From contig CM043869.1 of assembly GCA_023846275.1 (NCBI GenBank), forward strand, positions 41,132,737-41,196,736: a stretch of 64,000 nt of DNA. Direction: 5' to 3'. The translations under genes and the position numbers were made by a program. Source of the DNA: Vanilla planifolia. Its lineage: Eukaryota; Streptophyta; Magnoliopsida; Asparagales; Orchidaceae. How positions within the stretch are numbered: position 1 is the stretch's first letter; every line of letters starts with the position of its first letter. Shown here piece by piece: positions 51,967 to 64,000 of this stretch. The notes beneath the pieces are model-generated. The model saw only the letters and a program-made list of their open reading frames with translations. It made no database searches and was not told the origin of the DNA.

Positions 51967-52032
51967 ATGGAGGAGGTGAACAGAGTGGCAGAAGCAGCAA
52001 TACTCGTTCAGATCTCCCCTCTGAAGGCCTGA
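51967..52032 (+). other. Possible upstream open reading frame in the BIG5 leader (21 codons)
   Basis: ATG at 51967 opens a 21-codon frame (MEEVNRVAEAAILVQISPLK plus one residue) closed by TGA at 52030-52032, 205 bases before the BIG5 ATG. It starts in the GC-rich stretch that looks like the leader. Whether it is transcribed depends on the start site and any leader splicing, which I cannot see. Confidence 0.35.
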
Positions 52033-52237
52033 TTTCTCAAGTATCCCACAGCCGCTCTAGCGGTGTTTAGGTTTGTCAAATTCTATTCTCAAACCGTGTC
52101 AGCTTCACATCCCAATCTACAACATATCCCCTGAATTCGCCTGCACTCTATCTTCGGTGATGTAGGTAGTGAGTCGGTTGGCCGCGTAGTTTTTCACTGG
52201 AAAAAACGTTGGCACCGGATCGTGAGGGATCTCGGTG

Positions 52238-55200
52238 ATGGCGGGAGCTGCGGCAGGGGGTTTCGTTACCCGGTCTCTTGAATCCATGCTCAAGGAGTGC
52301 TCCGGGAAGAAGTACACGGAACTTCAGAAGGCCATCCAAGCATGCCTAGGTTGGTACACTGTTGAGATTGATCCTATAATTATGATTTATGTAATAGCAA
52401 GGATAACACTATTATGAGGAATGCTCAACGAAACATGTTAACATCTTAGATCCAAATGGAAGTAGGGTCGAGGAGATGGTGTTGGTCCATATGATGCTGA
52501 AATGTGATGTTCCTGAGTTCACTGAAATTAAAGTCAAGCTGTTAACCGTTGAATAGAAGTATGATGATCGGGCAAGAAGGCCTGCTTTTAAATATGTAGA
52601 AGGGGCTTATTGTGTAATAATAAGAATTTGAATCTTTGAATTATTTTGTTTTCCAATATTCCGTTAGATGTACTATGAAATTCTTGGAAAATACTTTTCC
52701 AGATCTTATGGCTTGTGTTTCAGCCAAGGAATTGGAATTCTGTCTTTGTCCTTGAGGGCATTAGTTTTTCTATCATTATGTAAATTAGCATTCAACCGGA
52801 ACTAAAAGTGCTTTCCAAGTCTATAGACCTTTATCATGTGTATTTTTTTTATGAGAGGCGAATTATGAACTTAAAGTTAATAAGCATTTCTTTATATGTG
52901 GCATTGGGTATGGTTGTGAGAGAGAGTTAACCGTGATTGGTATGAATAGGTTCTTCTCTTACTAATAATTATTAATTGTTCCTCCTATATGTTTGCTGTT
53001 TGTGGTTGACCTTGGAGTTTGATGTTCAAATAATAGAAGTTATTGTTTCGTTTATTTTCTCCATAACAAATTCTGCATTCAGAACGATTTGTTTTGTTTT
53101 GAAACGAAGGCGAGCCATCCTAAATGTTACGACTCATTTAAAGCATGGGAAACAATTAGCTTATAGATTCTCATGTCTTCTTTCTTTGTGTTTGTGATTT
53201 TTTTTGATATGTTGGTATGGTAATCAAGTTTATCTTGATTGTTTCCTTGTTTACAAGTACAAGCATGGAAAGTGAAGGTGCAATATCATGGTGGCAATTT
53301 ACAATTTTTTTTATTTAGATTTTTTCAATTACTATTGTTGCCTTGATACTCTTGTGATGGCCTATCTCGATGTGATTTGAACAAGTTTATTACATTTATG
53401 TTACAAAAATCTAGTAATGTTTGATTGACTAGTTGATTCAAGGTAAGCAGAATGTATCCGCATGTCATTTGCGGCCTTTTGCAATGTGATTTTGGGTTGT
53501 CCATGTTGCATGGAGTAAGTCAAGTGTAGAGTGATCACTTGTAAGTTGCAACAGTGTGGGCTTTAAGTGGCTATTAGCTAGTGCCTAGATTGGTGGTTTA
53601 GCTCCAAGTTGAAGCTTGTAGAGTAGCCAAGTGCAATCCTCTTGTGTTTGTTATCTTCATTGGATGACATGGCACCACAGGCACCAAAAGGCCAGGAGTG
53701 GTGCACGTGGTTCATGGTTGTGAATCCTTGAATGAGGGTGGCTTGAAAGGATAGTGGTTGTTACAAGGGCAAGGAGCACATTTTTGAAGTTCTTAAGGAG
53801 TGGGAGTTTTGTGTGCAACTTTTGGATAGCAGTTTAGTGAACTGGATGAAAAGGGGGTTGTTAGCCTTGAGCACTTCACTCTCATTGCTATTCACCATGA
53901 GGCTAGCCATACATTGGAATTACAAGTGGTGTTGTTAAAGTCACCTGCATGGAACTATTAACATAACTTGGATAGCTTGGATAGGAGCCACCCATCTTTC
54001 ATGATATTCTTACTTGAGACTCGAGTTAACTATTCTCTAAAAGGGATGTTAAGAAACTTTTTGGTAGGCAATAGGACTATCATATGGTTCCTTCCATTGG
54101 GAAGTTAGGGGCTTCATCATATTGTAGATTGGCCATCATTTTGAGCTTAGGTGGTCACTATTATGAGATAAGCCATTATTGTAGATTTGGAGGCATGTTG
54201 AGCAGATTAGGTTGTACATTTGTGTTGTGTATGTTGACAATGATTACCTTGGTAAGAGAGAGTTACATGGCATGTTGCAATAGCATGTAAGGGATGATAG
54301 TTTGATTGTGGTGTGGTGGGGATGGTGTAAACTTTAATTTCATTTTCAACTAGAGTAAGAAGTGGGGGCCCTTATCTAAAGAACCAATTAATTTTGAGTT
54401 GAACTTTATGGTGCAGTGTAACCATGATTTTCTTTTAGAGAGTCTTGGCTTCATGTTAAGCAATAACAAATTGGGGTAGTATTTAATGGGAAAGGATAGA
54501 TATGAGGATCATTAATTTGAGTACATTAATGGCTTTTATGTGTTACACATTGACTTACTAGGCCAAAGTAGGGTTGTATTATTGCTTACTCTTGCTGATG
54601 GCAATTGGCCCGAACTTTAGATCTTAAAGGGACATAATGAAGTTTGAGGATATGATGTTCAATTTCAAGGCTTCTGAGGAGGTAGTGGGATGAACTAGAC
54701 TATGCTAGCTAGGGTTTCTCTTGTCTCCATCCTCAACCAAAAGTGCATTCAGACCTTGCGGGCTTTTAAGGAATATAGTAAAGAATGGTATTTGGTTTGC
54801 TTGATTTGTTTTTTTCCTGGTGGAGAGCATTGTAGGGCTTTAATTGGTTATAGTTTAGTTTGATAGATGGGAAGCATCTGATATTGCTTTAGCTTATTTC
54901 TAATCTCAACACTATGTTGGCTTGGTGGTAAGAGAGGATCAATGAAAAATGGTAGTTTGATGGAGATATTAACACCTTTTCTTGTATTGTCTTTACCTTG
55001 AGGTGTAGGGCATATGTATCTTCTTGTTGATGGAGCAAGATGGGCTTAAGCTTGATAGCTTTGATGGTATAATTGCCAAAATTATGAGTTTTCAAGAGGA
55101 AGTGGACCTTGAGGGATAGCCCACTTTAGTCACTTCTGTCCCTTCATAGGCCATTATTAATTCTACTCAAAATTGTCCTTGTCATAGAGGATGGGGTTCT

Positions 55201-58200
55201 CTTTGCTATTTGCTTAATTTGTTCCAATTGCATCTTGGGGATCTATGTTGTCATTATTTCTTACCATCAATGTTGATCTTGTCTAGGTTTTGTTGCCCCT
55301 TTTTTAGGTGAGAGTGAGTTTAAAGAGTTATAAGGGATATGTCGGCTGTGTTTGTGTCGAAGGTTTTTGGTGCTTCTATTCTATTACGATTATGACCTAT
55401 CACTTTATAGACCGTTGTCTATAAGATTGTGATGAAGATTTTGATGGGTAAGAAGAAGGGCCCTATGATAGCTGAGCACAATATGTTTGTTATTGACAAG
55501 TATTTTTGACAACTATGTGTTGGCCCAAGAGTTGATGTGTATGATAAATTTCTTTACTTTTATTTGAGAAATGATGACTGTCAAAGTGGACATGGGGTTG
55601 ACATATGATAAGGTGGAATGAGTGTTTTCTAAGATTTAGCTCTCACATTATGGATTTCCTAAGATTTGGTGCAAGTGGGTCATGGCCTACACTACGTCTT
55701 CAAGATTTGTTGTATTTGTAAATGGTTTTGGTCAGAGTGTATTGAGGCATTTTGTGAATTTAGGAAAACACGTTCTCTATGCCTTATCACTTTATCATGT
55801 GTTATGAATTGTTGTATCTTCGGCTTCGTTGACAAATTACGAAGGGTGTTGACATCAAGATGAGGTTGGCTCTTAGAGGCCCTTTCATTTCTCACCTTTT
55901 TAATGCATTCAATGTTCTATTTTTTGCCCAAATTCTTGTGGTTTTGCTTGGGTGCCTTGTGCTATGATGGAATTGTATTTTCAATGCTTGGGTCAAAAGA
56001 TCAATAGGGTTAATTCGTTGGTTTGTTTAGTCAAAAGACCCTTGTTAAGGGGTAGAGCATGCTGGTGAATAAGTTGGGCTTTAGGAGAGGAGCAAAGCCA
56101 AATTACCCTAGGATCCCTTTGATTGGTTGAAGACCTATGCTTGTAGTCATGTCTTCCACTATTGAGGTTATTAGATGGGTGATTGGTACTTGTGGAATTA
56201 GTGCCTTGGTTGGCCATGTGGTTCTTGTTAATAATGTTCTCACTACAATGGTGGTTTATAGCTTATGTCACACCTTTGTTATGACAAATATCGTTGCCTC
56301 TATGGGTAAGATGACCAAGATATTCTTATGGAGTGGTGACAACAACAGCCATGCTATCCATTATGCTAGTTAGGAAGAATAAATGGTTGACTTAGGATAA
56401 GACTCTTTGTTGTCAAAAAGTTTACATTTAGGTTCTTCTCTTAAGAGAAGACCCTTTAGGTATAGAGTTTTTGTGACGTCTTTAAATTTATTTCAATTCG
56501 ATGGGTGATAATTGATATGTTTATGTAGTTGAAAATGTGACAAAAACTATGAAATATTATTTTTGGGTTTTGTCTCAAAAATCATGTTAATTTGTTAAGT
56601 TTTTCATATCTAAAAAATGTATATACCATTGGATAATGCTTGTTGAGATGAATTTATCAGCACTTGTTTTGTTGTAATCGAATTTCTTTTAGATTTTTGC
56701 AAATTTTCGAAGTTAAAGGGATTATTAAGTGTTAAAATTTATTATTTAAAATTTCATATTCTTTTTTTCGTTACCTAACCCATATGCATATGCTGCAATG
56801 GGTCTCCTTGGCATAGGCAAACTTTTGATGAATTTTCTAACCACATTGTTGTGAAAGCCAATGTTTGTAAATGATGTGCTATATGGAACCTAAAGCCATT
56901 GCAATTCACTTGGTACCATTGCATTTTGATAATCTGGGCTCAATTTGTCATAAAATTTTAAATTAATAAAATTTGGAGGGCATTTCAAAGATAAAATAAA
57001 TCATGTATTTGTGTTATTCTACTTTATAAATTAAGTGTCCCCCACCCTGCCCCCCCCCCCCCCAAAAAAAATGCTAGCTTGCATTTTTGTAAGTAAATTA
57101 TTTTATTACTATTTTAAGATATAAATTGATATCTATCATAATAATCTCACTTGAGAAGTGACATTCTTTAATGGAATTGTAAAGAGTCATTTGTGAAGTG
57201 GTTCATTACAAAAGCATCACTTTATCTGATAATATGATATTTGTGTAAGCTGCTTTCCCAAACAACTATTGTCTCTTCATTGTTAATATGATATATATGA
57301 AGTGGCTCAATGCAAAAGTATTTTTCTTGTGGTTCTGTTGCTACTATTGTGTCTTTATTGTCCTCTATATATTATTTTCTTTTTTTGGATGCCGTACGGG
57401 TTGATATCAGATAGCCTCATCGACGAGTGCATTTTGCGTGAGAGGCATTGTTGTAATTTGAAGTATTGTTGTCAGTGATCTTTGTATCAAGGGATTGGCT
57501 TCGAGGGGTTGAACAACTCTTAAATGTAGTGCTGTAGAATGCCATAGCGATAAGTTCCCTTGCCGTTATTATTGATTCTTGCAATTTTTCTACAGTTTCA
57601 CCATCTTATTTTTCCAACAGTGTTAAGAACTTTTTATTATGATGAAGTCTTCAAGTTGTCATGTTTGTTGCTAATAAATCTACTGCAGACATTGCTAATG
57701 TTGAGCCTTTTACTAGTGAAAACTTTAAGAGATGGCAAGCTAGAATTTTGCTAATTCATGTTGTTGACTTTGTCCTTACCAAATGCTAATTGAAGGATCT
57801 GAAAACTATGATGCTGAAATGGTTTTGGGAACATTTTGATAAGATTTGCTTGATTATTATCATAAATTTCTTAGCAAATGAACTTTTTGATATCTATTAA
57901 CAAATGAAACGTGCAAATAAATGTTTGGTAACCTAGGTGGAAAATGTCATAGAAGACGTTGGTCGAAAAAGAATTACATGGGCAACATTTTGAACATTCA
58001 CATGATTGAAATAAATGTTTGTTAACACAAATTCATGAATATATGTCATAGTTGTTGAATTGATAATAGAGTGATAGTATTGAAACATTTTGTATCTATT
58101 ACTTTTATTGATTAATTATTTGATTCATGCAACAATTATATGAATATTGTGAAACATAAGGGAGAAAAACACAATGATATAGGATTTTATTATGTAAATT

Positions 58201-61200
58201 ATGATTGAAGAAATAAGTATGTAGAAGGACAACATTGAAAAGTTGAGATTTCCTTAAAACTAATTTGATCGATCATCATCATTAAAAATTTAATAAATAT
58301 CAAAATAACTTCAAATGTCTAAATTAGTGAATGTAAATACCTTAAGACTCAGAACCCAAATGATAAAAAAGGGGGTGATTGTTTTGTTTATTAAGCCAAG
58401 TATTAATCTATTTGAAGCATGTGTTATTGTGGTATTCATCTTAGAGGCAAACAATCTACCAAAGGATAATGTTACATATTTTGGAGCTCTTAGGTATATT
58501 TTTGATATTAGAAATACTTTCACTTTCTACATTATTTTAAGGGAAAGAGGATTTTTCATTGGGATTTCATGTTGAAGTTATTGTTAGTGAAGACAAGGTC
58601 ACTTTGAAGTTGACTTCTAGGGAGATTTTCTTTCATTGAGGTTTTGCATGTGTTAGAGTCTTGATTTTGTTTTCATCTTTGGAAAACTAGACTTTAAAGT
58701 CATATTGATGAGGATGAAGTTGTACTTAATAAAATTAATGCAAGATCCTTTACTTATTTGGTTGATTATAACAATATATGATATGATAGGTACAAGATTG
58801 ATATTTTAAAAATTAATAAGATAAGTGATCCAGGTAAATATTGTGTGGCATAATTTAAGCAAAAGAAAACATTTAAATCTGTGCCAGAAAGTCAATTAAA
58901 TGTGAATGGATATTTAGAATGAAATTGAAGCCAAGTGTTTTACATAAAAAACATTTATATTGTTTTTTTGAGTTTTTAGCACATCTTTCTTCTATTAAAG
59001 TATTAATTACTTTGGTTGCTTTATATAGTTTATTTATTCATCAAATGGATGTTAAAACCGCATTCTTATATAGTGATTCAAAAGAAGACATTACTATACT
59101 CTAATTAGATGGTTTTGTAGCATCTAATTATGAAAATAAAATTCATAAACTAGTTAAATCTTTTGATGGTTTGATACAAACATTGAAGCAATAGTGTTTA
59201 AAATTTGATTCAGTTATGATATTTGATGATTTTTTTGTTAATGGTGTTGATAAACATGCTCATCCAAAATTTAATATGGATTAACATGGGATAATTATAT
59301 CTTTATGTGTAGTTGATATGCTTATATTGGTATGGACATACATATTAATTTGAAAGATTTGAGTGAAATTGATGTTTAGGAATCAAATTATTTAAATATA
59401 ATTTGATATAGCAATGTTACATAAATATTTTGTAGAAAAATTCTTTGAAAAGATTGGATTTTTATTTTGAACTTGTTAGCATACCATATAATACTAATTC
59501 ACACTTAAAGAAGAATTCAGGTAATAGTATTTTCTACTATGAATATACTCAAATTATTTGTGTTTTGTGGCTAACATTGCATATGCTATGAATAGGTTAA
59601 ATAGATAAACATAGCATTAATAAAAAATATATTGCAATGGATTAAGTAGATTACTAAAATATTTAATTGATCTATATATTAGGTATTGAGAGATAGTGGC
59701 TATTGTACTAAACTTAAGGGTATAGTGATGCTGATCTTTGATTCGAATGAGATAAAATTTAGTAGTGGTTTTGTGTTTACTAGGTGAGGTATAGTTTTTT
59801 GAAAATCTTTTTATTAAATTTATACAATGAGATTTACCATAGAGTTTGAGTTTGTTGCAATGGAAAAGGTTGAATCTAATGCTGAGTGGCTTAGAAATCC
59901 TCTGACATATATTCTTATGTAGATGATGCCAATGTCACTGGTATATATTCATTGTTGTTGTTAAGCTATAATATAAAAAACAAATAATAAATCATATAAT
60001 TGAATTGAAAGAGCAGACATATTCTCTTAGGACAATATATTGAATGATGGGGAGAGTGTCCTTAATTTTGTAAGGTCATAGTTGAACCTTATAGATTGTC
60101 TAACAAAACCACTAGATAAGAAGCTAGTTTATAGTACATCAAGGAGAATGATGTTTGTCTAATATAGAAGTTAACAAAGATGATAACCCAACCTATGTGA
60201 ATTGATTTCAAAATTTTAAATCATATGAGTAATGGCATGTCTCTAGTTAATTTGTTGGTACATTACCCTTTATGTATGTATTGTGAGATTTTCTTTCCAA
60301 TGGTATACTATAGTATATCGTTATAATAAAAGTTCTATTAATATTTACTCTTAATGATTTCCATTGGCTTTTGATATATTTGTTTGTTATTTGCATTGCA
60401 CATTGGATGACATTCCTTTTGTGTGTGTGGAAGACTTTAAGTAGTTCTCTAGAGCCTTCATGAATCAAGGATTGTATAAGGAAAAATGTGCTAAATTGCA
60501 TTTTTTAGCACTTGTGAATGTTGTGACATAGGTGTTTGGTTTTGTTTCATATTTAAGGAATGAGGTATTTAGTGTTACTAGGTTCACATTTTATAGTCTT
60601 TATTTGCCTTATGCATTAGTTCATAAGTCTAAATGACACTAGTGTAAATGTATCATATTTTGTATAATTTTGAGATTAATTTTTTGAATTGTTTTATCCT
60701 TGAAATTTGTTGGGGGTTATTTTAAACTAGTAAAACTTGTAAGGTATTTCAAAAATGAAAAGGTCATGGTCTTGTTTTATTTTACTCTATTGCTTTAATT
60801 CCATATTATAGATGGGAGCAGGTTTTGAGTTGTTTATATGAGTTTTATAACCAAGCTATGTTGATGAGCTTAGAATTGGAGTTGTGATCGTGTGCACAAG
60901 TCGAGATAGGCTGTTTCAAAATTTGGGATTCACCTTGCCCTTAATGTGCATGATTAGATTGTGATTTTCAGAAAAATTGTTTTATTATTATTTTACAATG
61001 TGAATTAATGTCTTTCACAATAATCTTTTCTAAGTAGTAGTGTTCTTTATTAGAGCGATCGAGTGCTACTCGAGAAGTAATTCCTTGCAAAGCATGACGT
61101 CTATCCATTAATGTGATATCTAATGTGTTTCTTTTTGGAACATATTCTTATTCCTCTTATGGTTTCTTTTCTATTATTGTCTCTTTGTTTTTTCCTTTGT

Positions 61201-63966
61201 TTTTCTCTTTGGCTTAATGGGATAATATTTAATATCCTTGCCAATTGGCGTACATCGCATGGGACACATTATGGTACCAATGAGGATCGTCCCAAGTGAC
61301 GTTTGCACCGAGGGATTGACTCCAAGGGATGAAAACAATTTTTAAGAGTAGTTCTTTTGCATGCTTCCACAATAATTTCCTTTAATGTTATTGTTGATTC
61401 TTGGAGTTTCGATAGATTCAGTAACATGTTTTACCAAGAAAAGTTTGTTCCAAAAATGTTGGTAATATTTCACTAGAAATAAATTGAAATAGTTATGGAT
61501 TCTACAAAACATGCCTTAACTAGACATGCAAGTGGATAAGGTATAAATTAAAATTAAAAGTAAATAACATTGGTAAATCTTTGTCACCTCATAATCGTGC
61601 CTTTCAAATATGTCTGCTCCACTGGTATACCATCTCATCCCGTATTTTTTTAGAGGCTAGAGACTCCATTGAGTGTTTTCCTCATTTCTGTTGGCGGGTT
61701 GCTATTGAGCAACTGGTATTTTAACTTTATTGCAGTAGAATTTTATACGATGGTTAACTGCTGATTTCATTAAGTGTAAATTAATTGTAACATTCTAGAA
61801 ATGCACAAGAAAAATGGTGAAGCAATTATATATAATGCTTATGCATGATGTAGGTTGAAAATTATGAACTTCATATACATGCTTTTGATCAAATTTTAAA
61901 AATTAATACTTTAGATTTATGGTTCTCCACATTCTTGTGAATGATCTAATTACCATGGACAATTTTGTTTGTCTTCTCATAGGCTGCATGGAGCTTTCAT
62001 TGATGATCATGCACTATCATATGAGAATGCACTGTACTAGTATGATATCCTATCTAAGATGTTTAACCTAGCATTTGGCTTAGTTTCTTGATACTGGCTG
62101 CTCTTCTCTTTTTATTTCAAAAACATCTAGAGTTTTAAGTTATATTTTCTTTATTGTTTGGTTGATTTACAAGCATAATCCCTTGTTAAGGTTTGTATTT
62201 CAAATGGCTATAAATTTGTTTTCTTGCAGAAGCTTTGAAGAGCCAAGAGCCAAGTTTGGAAGTAAATCGTACAGAGCCTTCACCAGTAGTGGAGAGGTTA
62301 CTTCTTTAGCTGTACTTCATTAAATTAAATGGTTTTATTTGAACTGCATATTCTCTTTTTGATAGCTGTTGTATACCTTTTTTTGCTATATATGTTATCT
62401 TTTTGCTGTTGCTTGTTGCTAGAAATTTGTTGTCAAAGCACTAAGTACATTGCTAAACTCATCTTATTCCTTGAAATTTTACAGCATACAGCTGCTTTAG
62501 TATACTTTGTGTAGAAAACCTTGTAAAACCTACAACAATGGTGGATACTGCTAGAACTGTGATGGTGTTCAGGTGAAGCAATAAAAATGCTGAAACAGTA
62601 ATTTATAGAACCATACATTCAAGTGATAATATGGTCAGCTTTGATGTTGTTGTCACAACTAAGTACTGGCCTGATCAATGTTTGTTCCACATTTAGGGTC
62701 TGTATTTGACACAAACCTTATTGCTTGCCTATTAGCAAACTTGGAATTTTGTTAGGTGGGTTGGCTTTGGGGTATGCAAGGTTGAACTGGTGCTGCTAAC
62801 TTAATAGACAAAGGACTTGGAGGAAGGTTATTCAGGGAAAAGTGTTTTGTGGTGAGTGTGTGTGTTGGCGTGGGGGTGGGGGGAGTTGGAGAGAGGGGTT
62901 GCTTGGATTTGGGGGGGTGGGGCATCATAGAAACTTTTTATTTTATTGTGGACCTTTAGTTGAACAATAAACCTTTAGTTGAGGCACATATGCCAAGAAT
63001 TTGCTAATGCTGGGTGTGCTGTAAGAATTTTCTGTTGATTGATGAGTTTAGATGAAAAACGTGATGAATGGCAAGTGGGAGTAGTGAAGGCTTAAAAGTC
63101 TTTAGGAGATTGTAGATTCCTGGTAATAAAAAAAAGCAACATGTGTGCTATATACTAAGCATGATGGATATTTTCCAGATAGGGGAGTTTATGCTGGCTT
63201 TATTTAAGTTGTTCAATAGTGTAAATCATGTAGTCATTGTTGACCATGGTGTAAGAGCTCTTCTTATTGGCAGTCATGATTTGCAAGTATGTAGCATAGT
63301 AGCAGTGCTTCAGTTGCGTGCAAATGATCACAAGTTATGGAGGTTGAGGGAAAGTACAGTGATATGGTTTTACTTCTTTTGTGAGGCCTTGAACTTTTCT
63401 GTACTTCATTATATTTCATCTCAGAATCACACACTTTGGTCCAGTTGAGAGCATTGTTTTTTGGCCATTTCTTAATTTGACTGTGTTGGAACTGATGTCA
63501 GTTTTCATACCCATTTTCTTGATTACAAATTACTATGGTATCTAAAATCCAACAATTACCAGTTTCTATCAAAAGCCATCCCAACACACATACACATGGA
63601 TTCCACATGTTTTGCTGTATTGCTAATGGAATTTTCTTCTTTTTTCCAATGTTTACTCTTCACTTACTCTTTTAAGCTCGTCAGAATTTGTTTTTGCTAA
63701 AAATAAAGCATTCAATGAATTGTTCCAGTATTGATGGCGATGAAGGTTCACACGAATCAGACTCTGCTATTGTTATGCAGTCTGATTCTTCTACGATAAA
63801 TGAAGCAGATAATACAATCAAGCCTGTGGCACCTATCACAACAGTATTATCAAGTGCTGGTCACATTTTACAAGGAACTCAAACTGAGCTTGTATTGCAA
63901 CCTCTTCAACTTGCATTTGAAACAAAGAATATAAAGCTCGTGGAGCCTGCTCTAGATTGTCTACAT
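52238..63966 (+). CDS. BIG5: Brefeldin A-inhibited ARF guanine-nucleotide exchange factor BIG5 (BEN1/MIN7), N-terminal part only
   Basis: Three coding exons are visible: 52238-52349 (37 codons plus one base), 62230-62296, 63729-63966; phases 1, 2 and 0 agree. The protein begins [20 protein letters not shown], followed by [17 protein letters not shown], the BIG5-type start of the DCB domain. Exon 2 encodes an acidic/Ser-rich linker. Exon 3 ends [18 protein letters not shown], then VEPALDCLH, just before the family's KLIAYDHLEGD. The Sec7 domain and the rest lie beyond the right edge. Family knowledge: large ARF-GEF at the trans-Golgi/early endosome that loads ARF with GTP. The Arabidopsis protein is needed for endocytic traffic of PIN carriers and for immunity, and is the target of the bacterial effector HopM1. 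The ATG at 52238 is chosen because it fits the family N-terminus; the frame upstream has no closer ATG. Intron 1 is 9880 bases and carries two mobile-element remnants. Confidence 0.9.
54300..56440 (+). mobile_element. L1-type LINE remnant (non-LTR retrotransposon) in BIG5 intron 1
   Basis: Reverse-transcriptase stretches are visible on the plus strand in broken frames. [13 protein letters not shown] with [10 protein letters not shown] (about 55410-55500) resembles the L1 block NVVYKIISKVLANR...[16 protein letters not shown] with [12 protein letters not shown] (about 55585-55690) resembles the MDMSKAYDRVEW block. A stretch at about 56110-56330 ([22 protein letters not shown]) matches the region after the RT, and [12 protein letters not shown] follows at about 56380. 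There are many frameshifts and stops, so it is long dead. The 5' end is uncertain: weak endonuclease-like sequence reaches back to about 54300. No poly-A tail or target duplication was recognised. Same orientation as BIG5. Confidence 0.72.
56946..57619 (+). repeat. 5' LTR of the copia-type fossil
   Basis: Starts TGTCATAAAATTTTAAATTA and shares with the 3' LTR the blocks ATTTCAAA (start), AAGGGATTGGCTTCGAGGGG versus GAGGGATTGACTCCAAGGGA, and TTATTATTGATTCTTGCA versus TTATTGTTGATTCTTGGA (end). It contains a C-run at about 57047-57061. Boundaries are by-eye estimates. Confidence 0.6.
60709..61440 (+). repeat. 3' LTR of the copia-type fossil
   Basis: Starts TGTTGGGGGTTATTTTAAAC and ends near TTTTACCAAGAAAAG. 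It pairs with the 5' LTR at both ends, while the middle is too diverged for confident alignment by eye. Confidence 0.6.
62872..62922 (+). repeat. G-rich tract in BIG5 intron 2, possible quadruplex
   Basis: G-runs of 5, 6, 4, 7 and 4 lie within 51 bases on the plus strand, so on the RNA-like strand of intron 2 (62297-63728). At least four runs of three or more G allow a G-quadruplex, though one loop is long (about 12 bases). Confidence 0.7.
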
Positions 63967-64000
63967 GTATGACACTCTTTTCCACATGGCATTGATAGTT

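Larger units (their letters stand above)
56946..61440 (+). mobile_element. Fossil Ty1/copia-type LTR retrotransposon in BIG5 intron 1
   Basis: An old LTR element of about 4.5 kb in the same direction as BIG5. Parts seen in order: 5' LTR (about 56946-57619); a gag start (about 57680-57780, [10 protein letters not shown]); reverse transcriptase of copia type (about 58900-59600, [11 protein letters not shown]); RNase H-like remnants (about 59640-60170, ending in a LTKPLDKK-like motif); 3' LTR (about 60709-61440). An integrase was not clearly recognised. The element is broken many times (more than ten). The two LTRs align only in patches, which points to an old insertion. Ends are approximate; no target duplication was recognised. 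Confidence 0.75.

Noticed and set aside
54084-54290. 68-codon open frame in BIG5 intron 1 as a gene
   Set aside because: It lies just before the LINE remnant and may be more mobile-element debris; no domain is visible.
1-64000. tRNA, rRNA, CRISPR arrays, phage or bacterial systems
   Set aside because: None seen. The window is plant nuclear DNA, and repeats found are microsatellites, local duplications or retroelement remnants.

Overview
This is nuclear DNA from a flowering plant. It is AT-rich, has many spliced genes with GT-AG introns, and carries plant-only gene families (STRUBBELIG-family and PERK receptor kinases, a plant-type HLTF/CHR28 remodeller, the ARF-GEF BIG5). Nothing bacterial, organellar or viral-replicon-like is visible. 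Coding GC is low and introns are long, which does not look like a grass, but I cannot name the species.

Layout. (1) About 0.5-18.4 kb, minus strand: a large SNF2/RING helicase gene of the CHR27/CHR28 type, 11 exons visible, last exon beyond the left edge. (2) About 18.7-26.2 kb: AT-rich intergenic DNA with microsatellites and low-complexity tracts, no supported gene. (3) About 26.2-36.1 kb, plus strand: a complete 17-exon STRUBBELIG-RECEPTOR FAMILY gene (SRF1/SRF3 clade, 776 codons) whose kinase domain lacks several catalytic residues. (4) About 37.4-43.6 kb, plus strand: a complete 8-exon PERK gene (628 codons) with an intact kinase. (5) About 43.6-51.9 kb: AT-rich intergenic DNA that contains a decayed partial copy of a BIG5 exon. 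(6) 52.2 kb to the right edge, plus strand: the first three coding exons of BIG5. Its 9.9-kb first intron holds an L1-type LINE remnant and an old Ty1/copia-type LTR element.

Function. The four genes do not form a pathway. They are a chromatin remodeller, two surface receptor-like kinases of different families lying head to tail, and a trans-Golgi/endosomal ARF-GEF. Exon boundaries were derived by reading splice sites and codon phase; every junction listed keeps frame and family-typical protein sequence.

No unknown multi-gene system was found. The most interesting items are the BIG5 exon copy 17.8 kb upstream of its source, with a strong C-to-T bias; a 111-bp tandem duplication abutting a PERK splice acceptor; the degenerate kinase of the SRF gene; three copies of a short perfect palindrome in a helicase intron; and several local intronic duplications.
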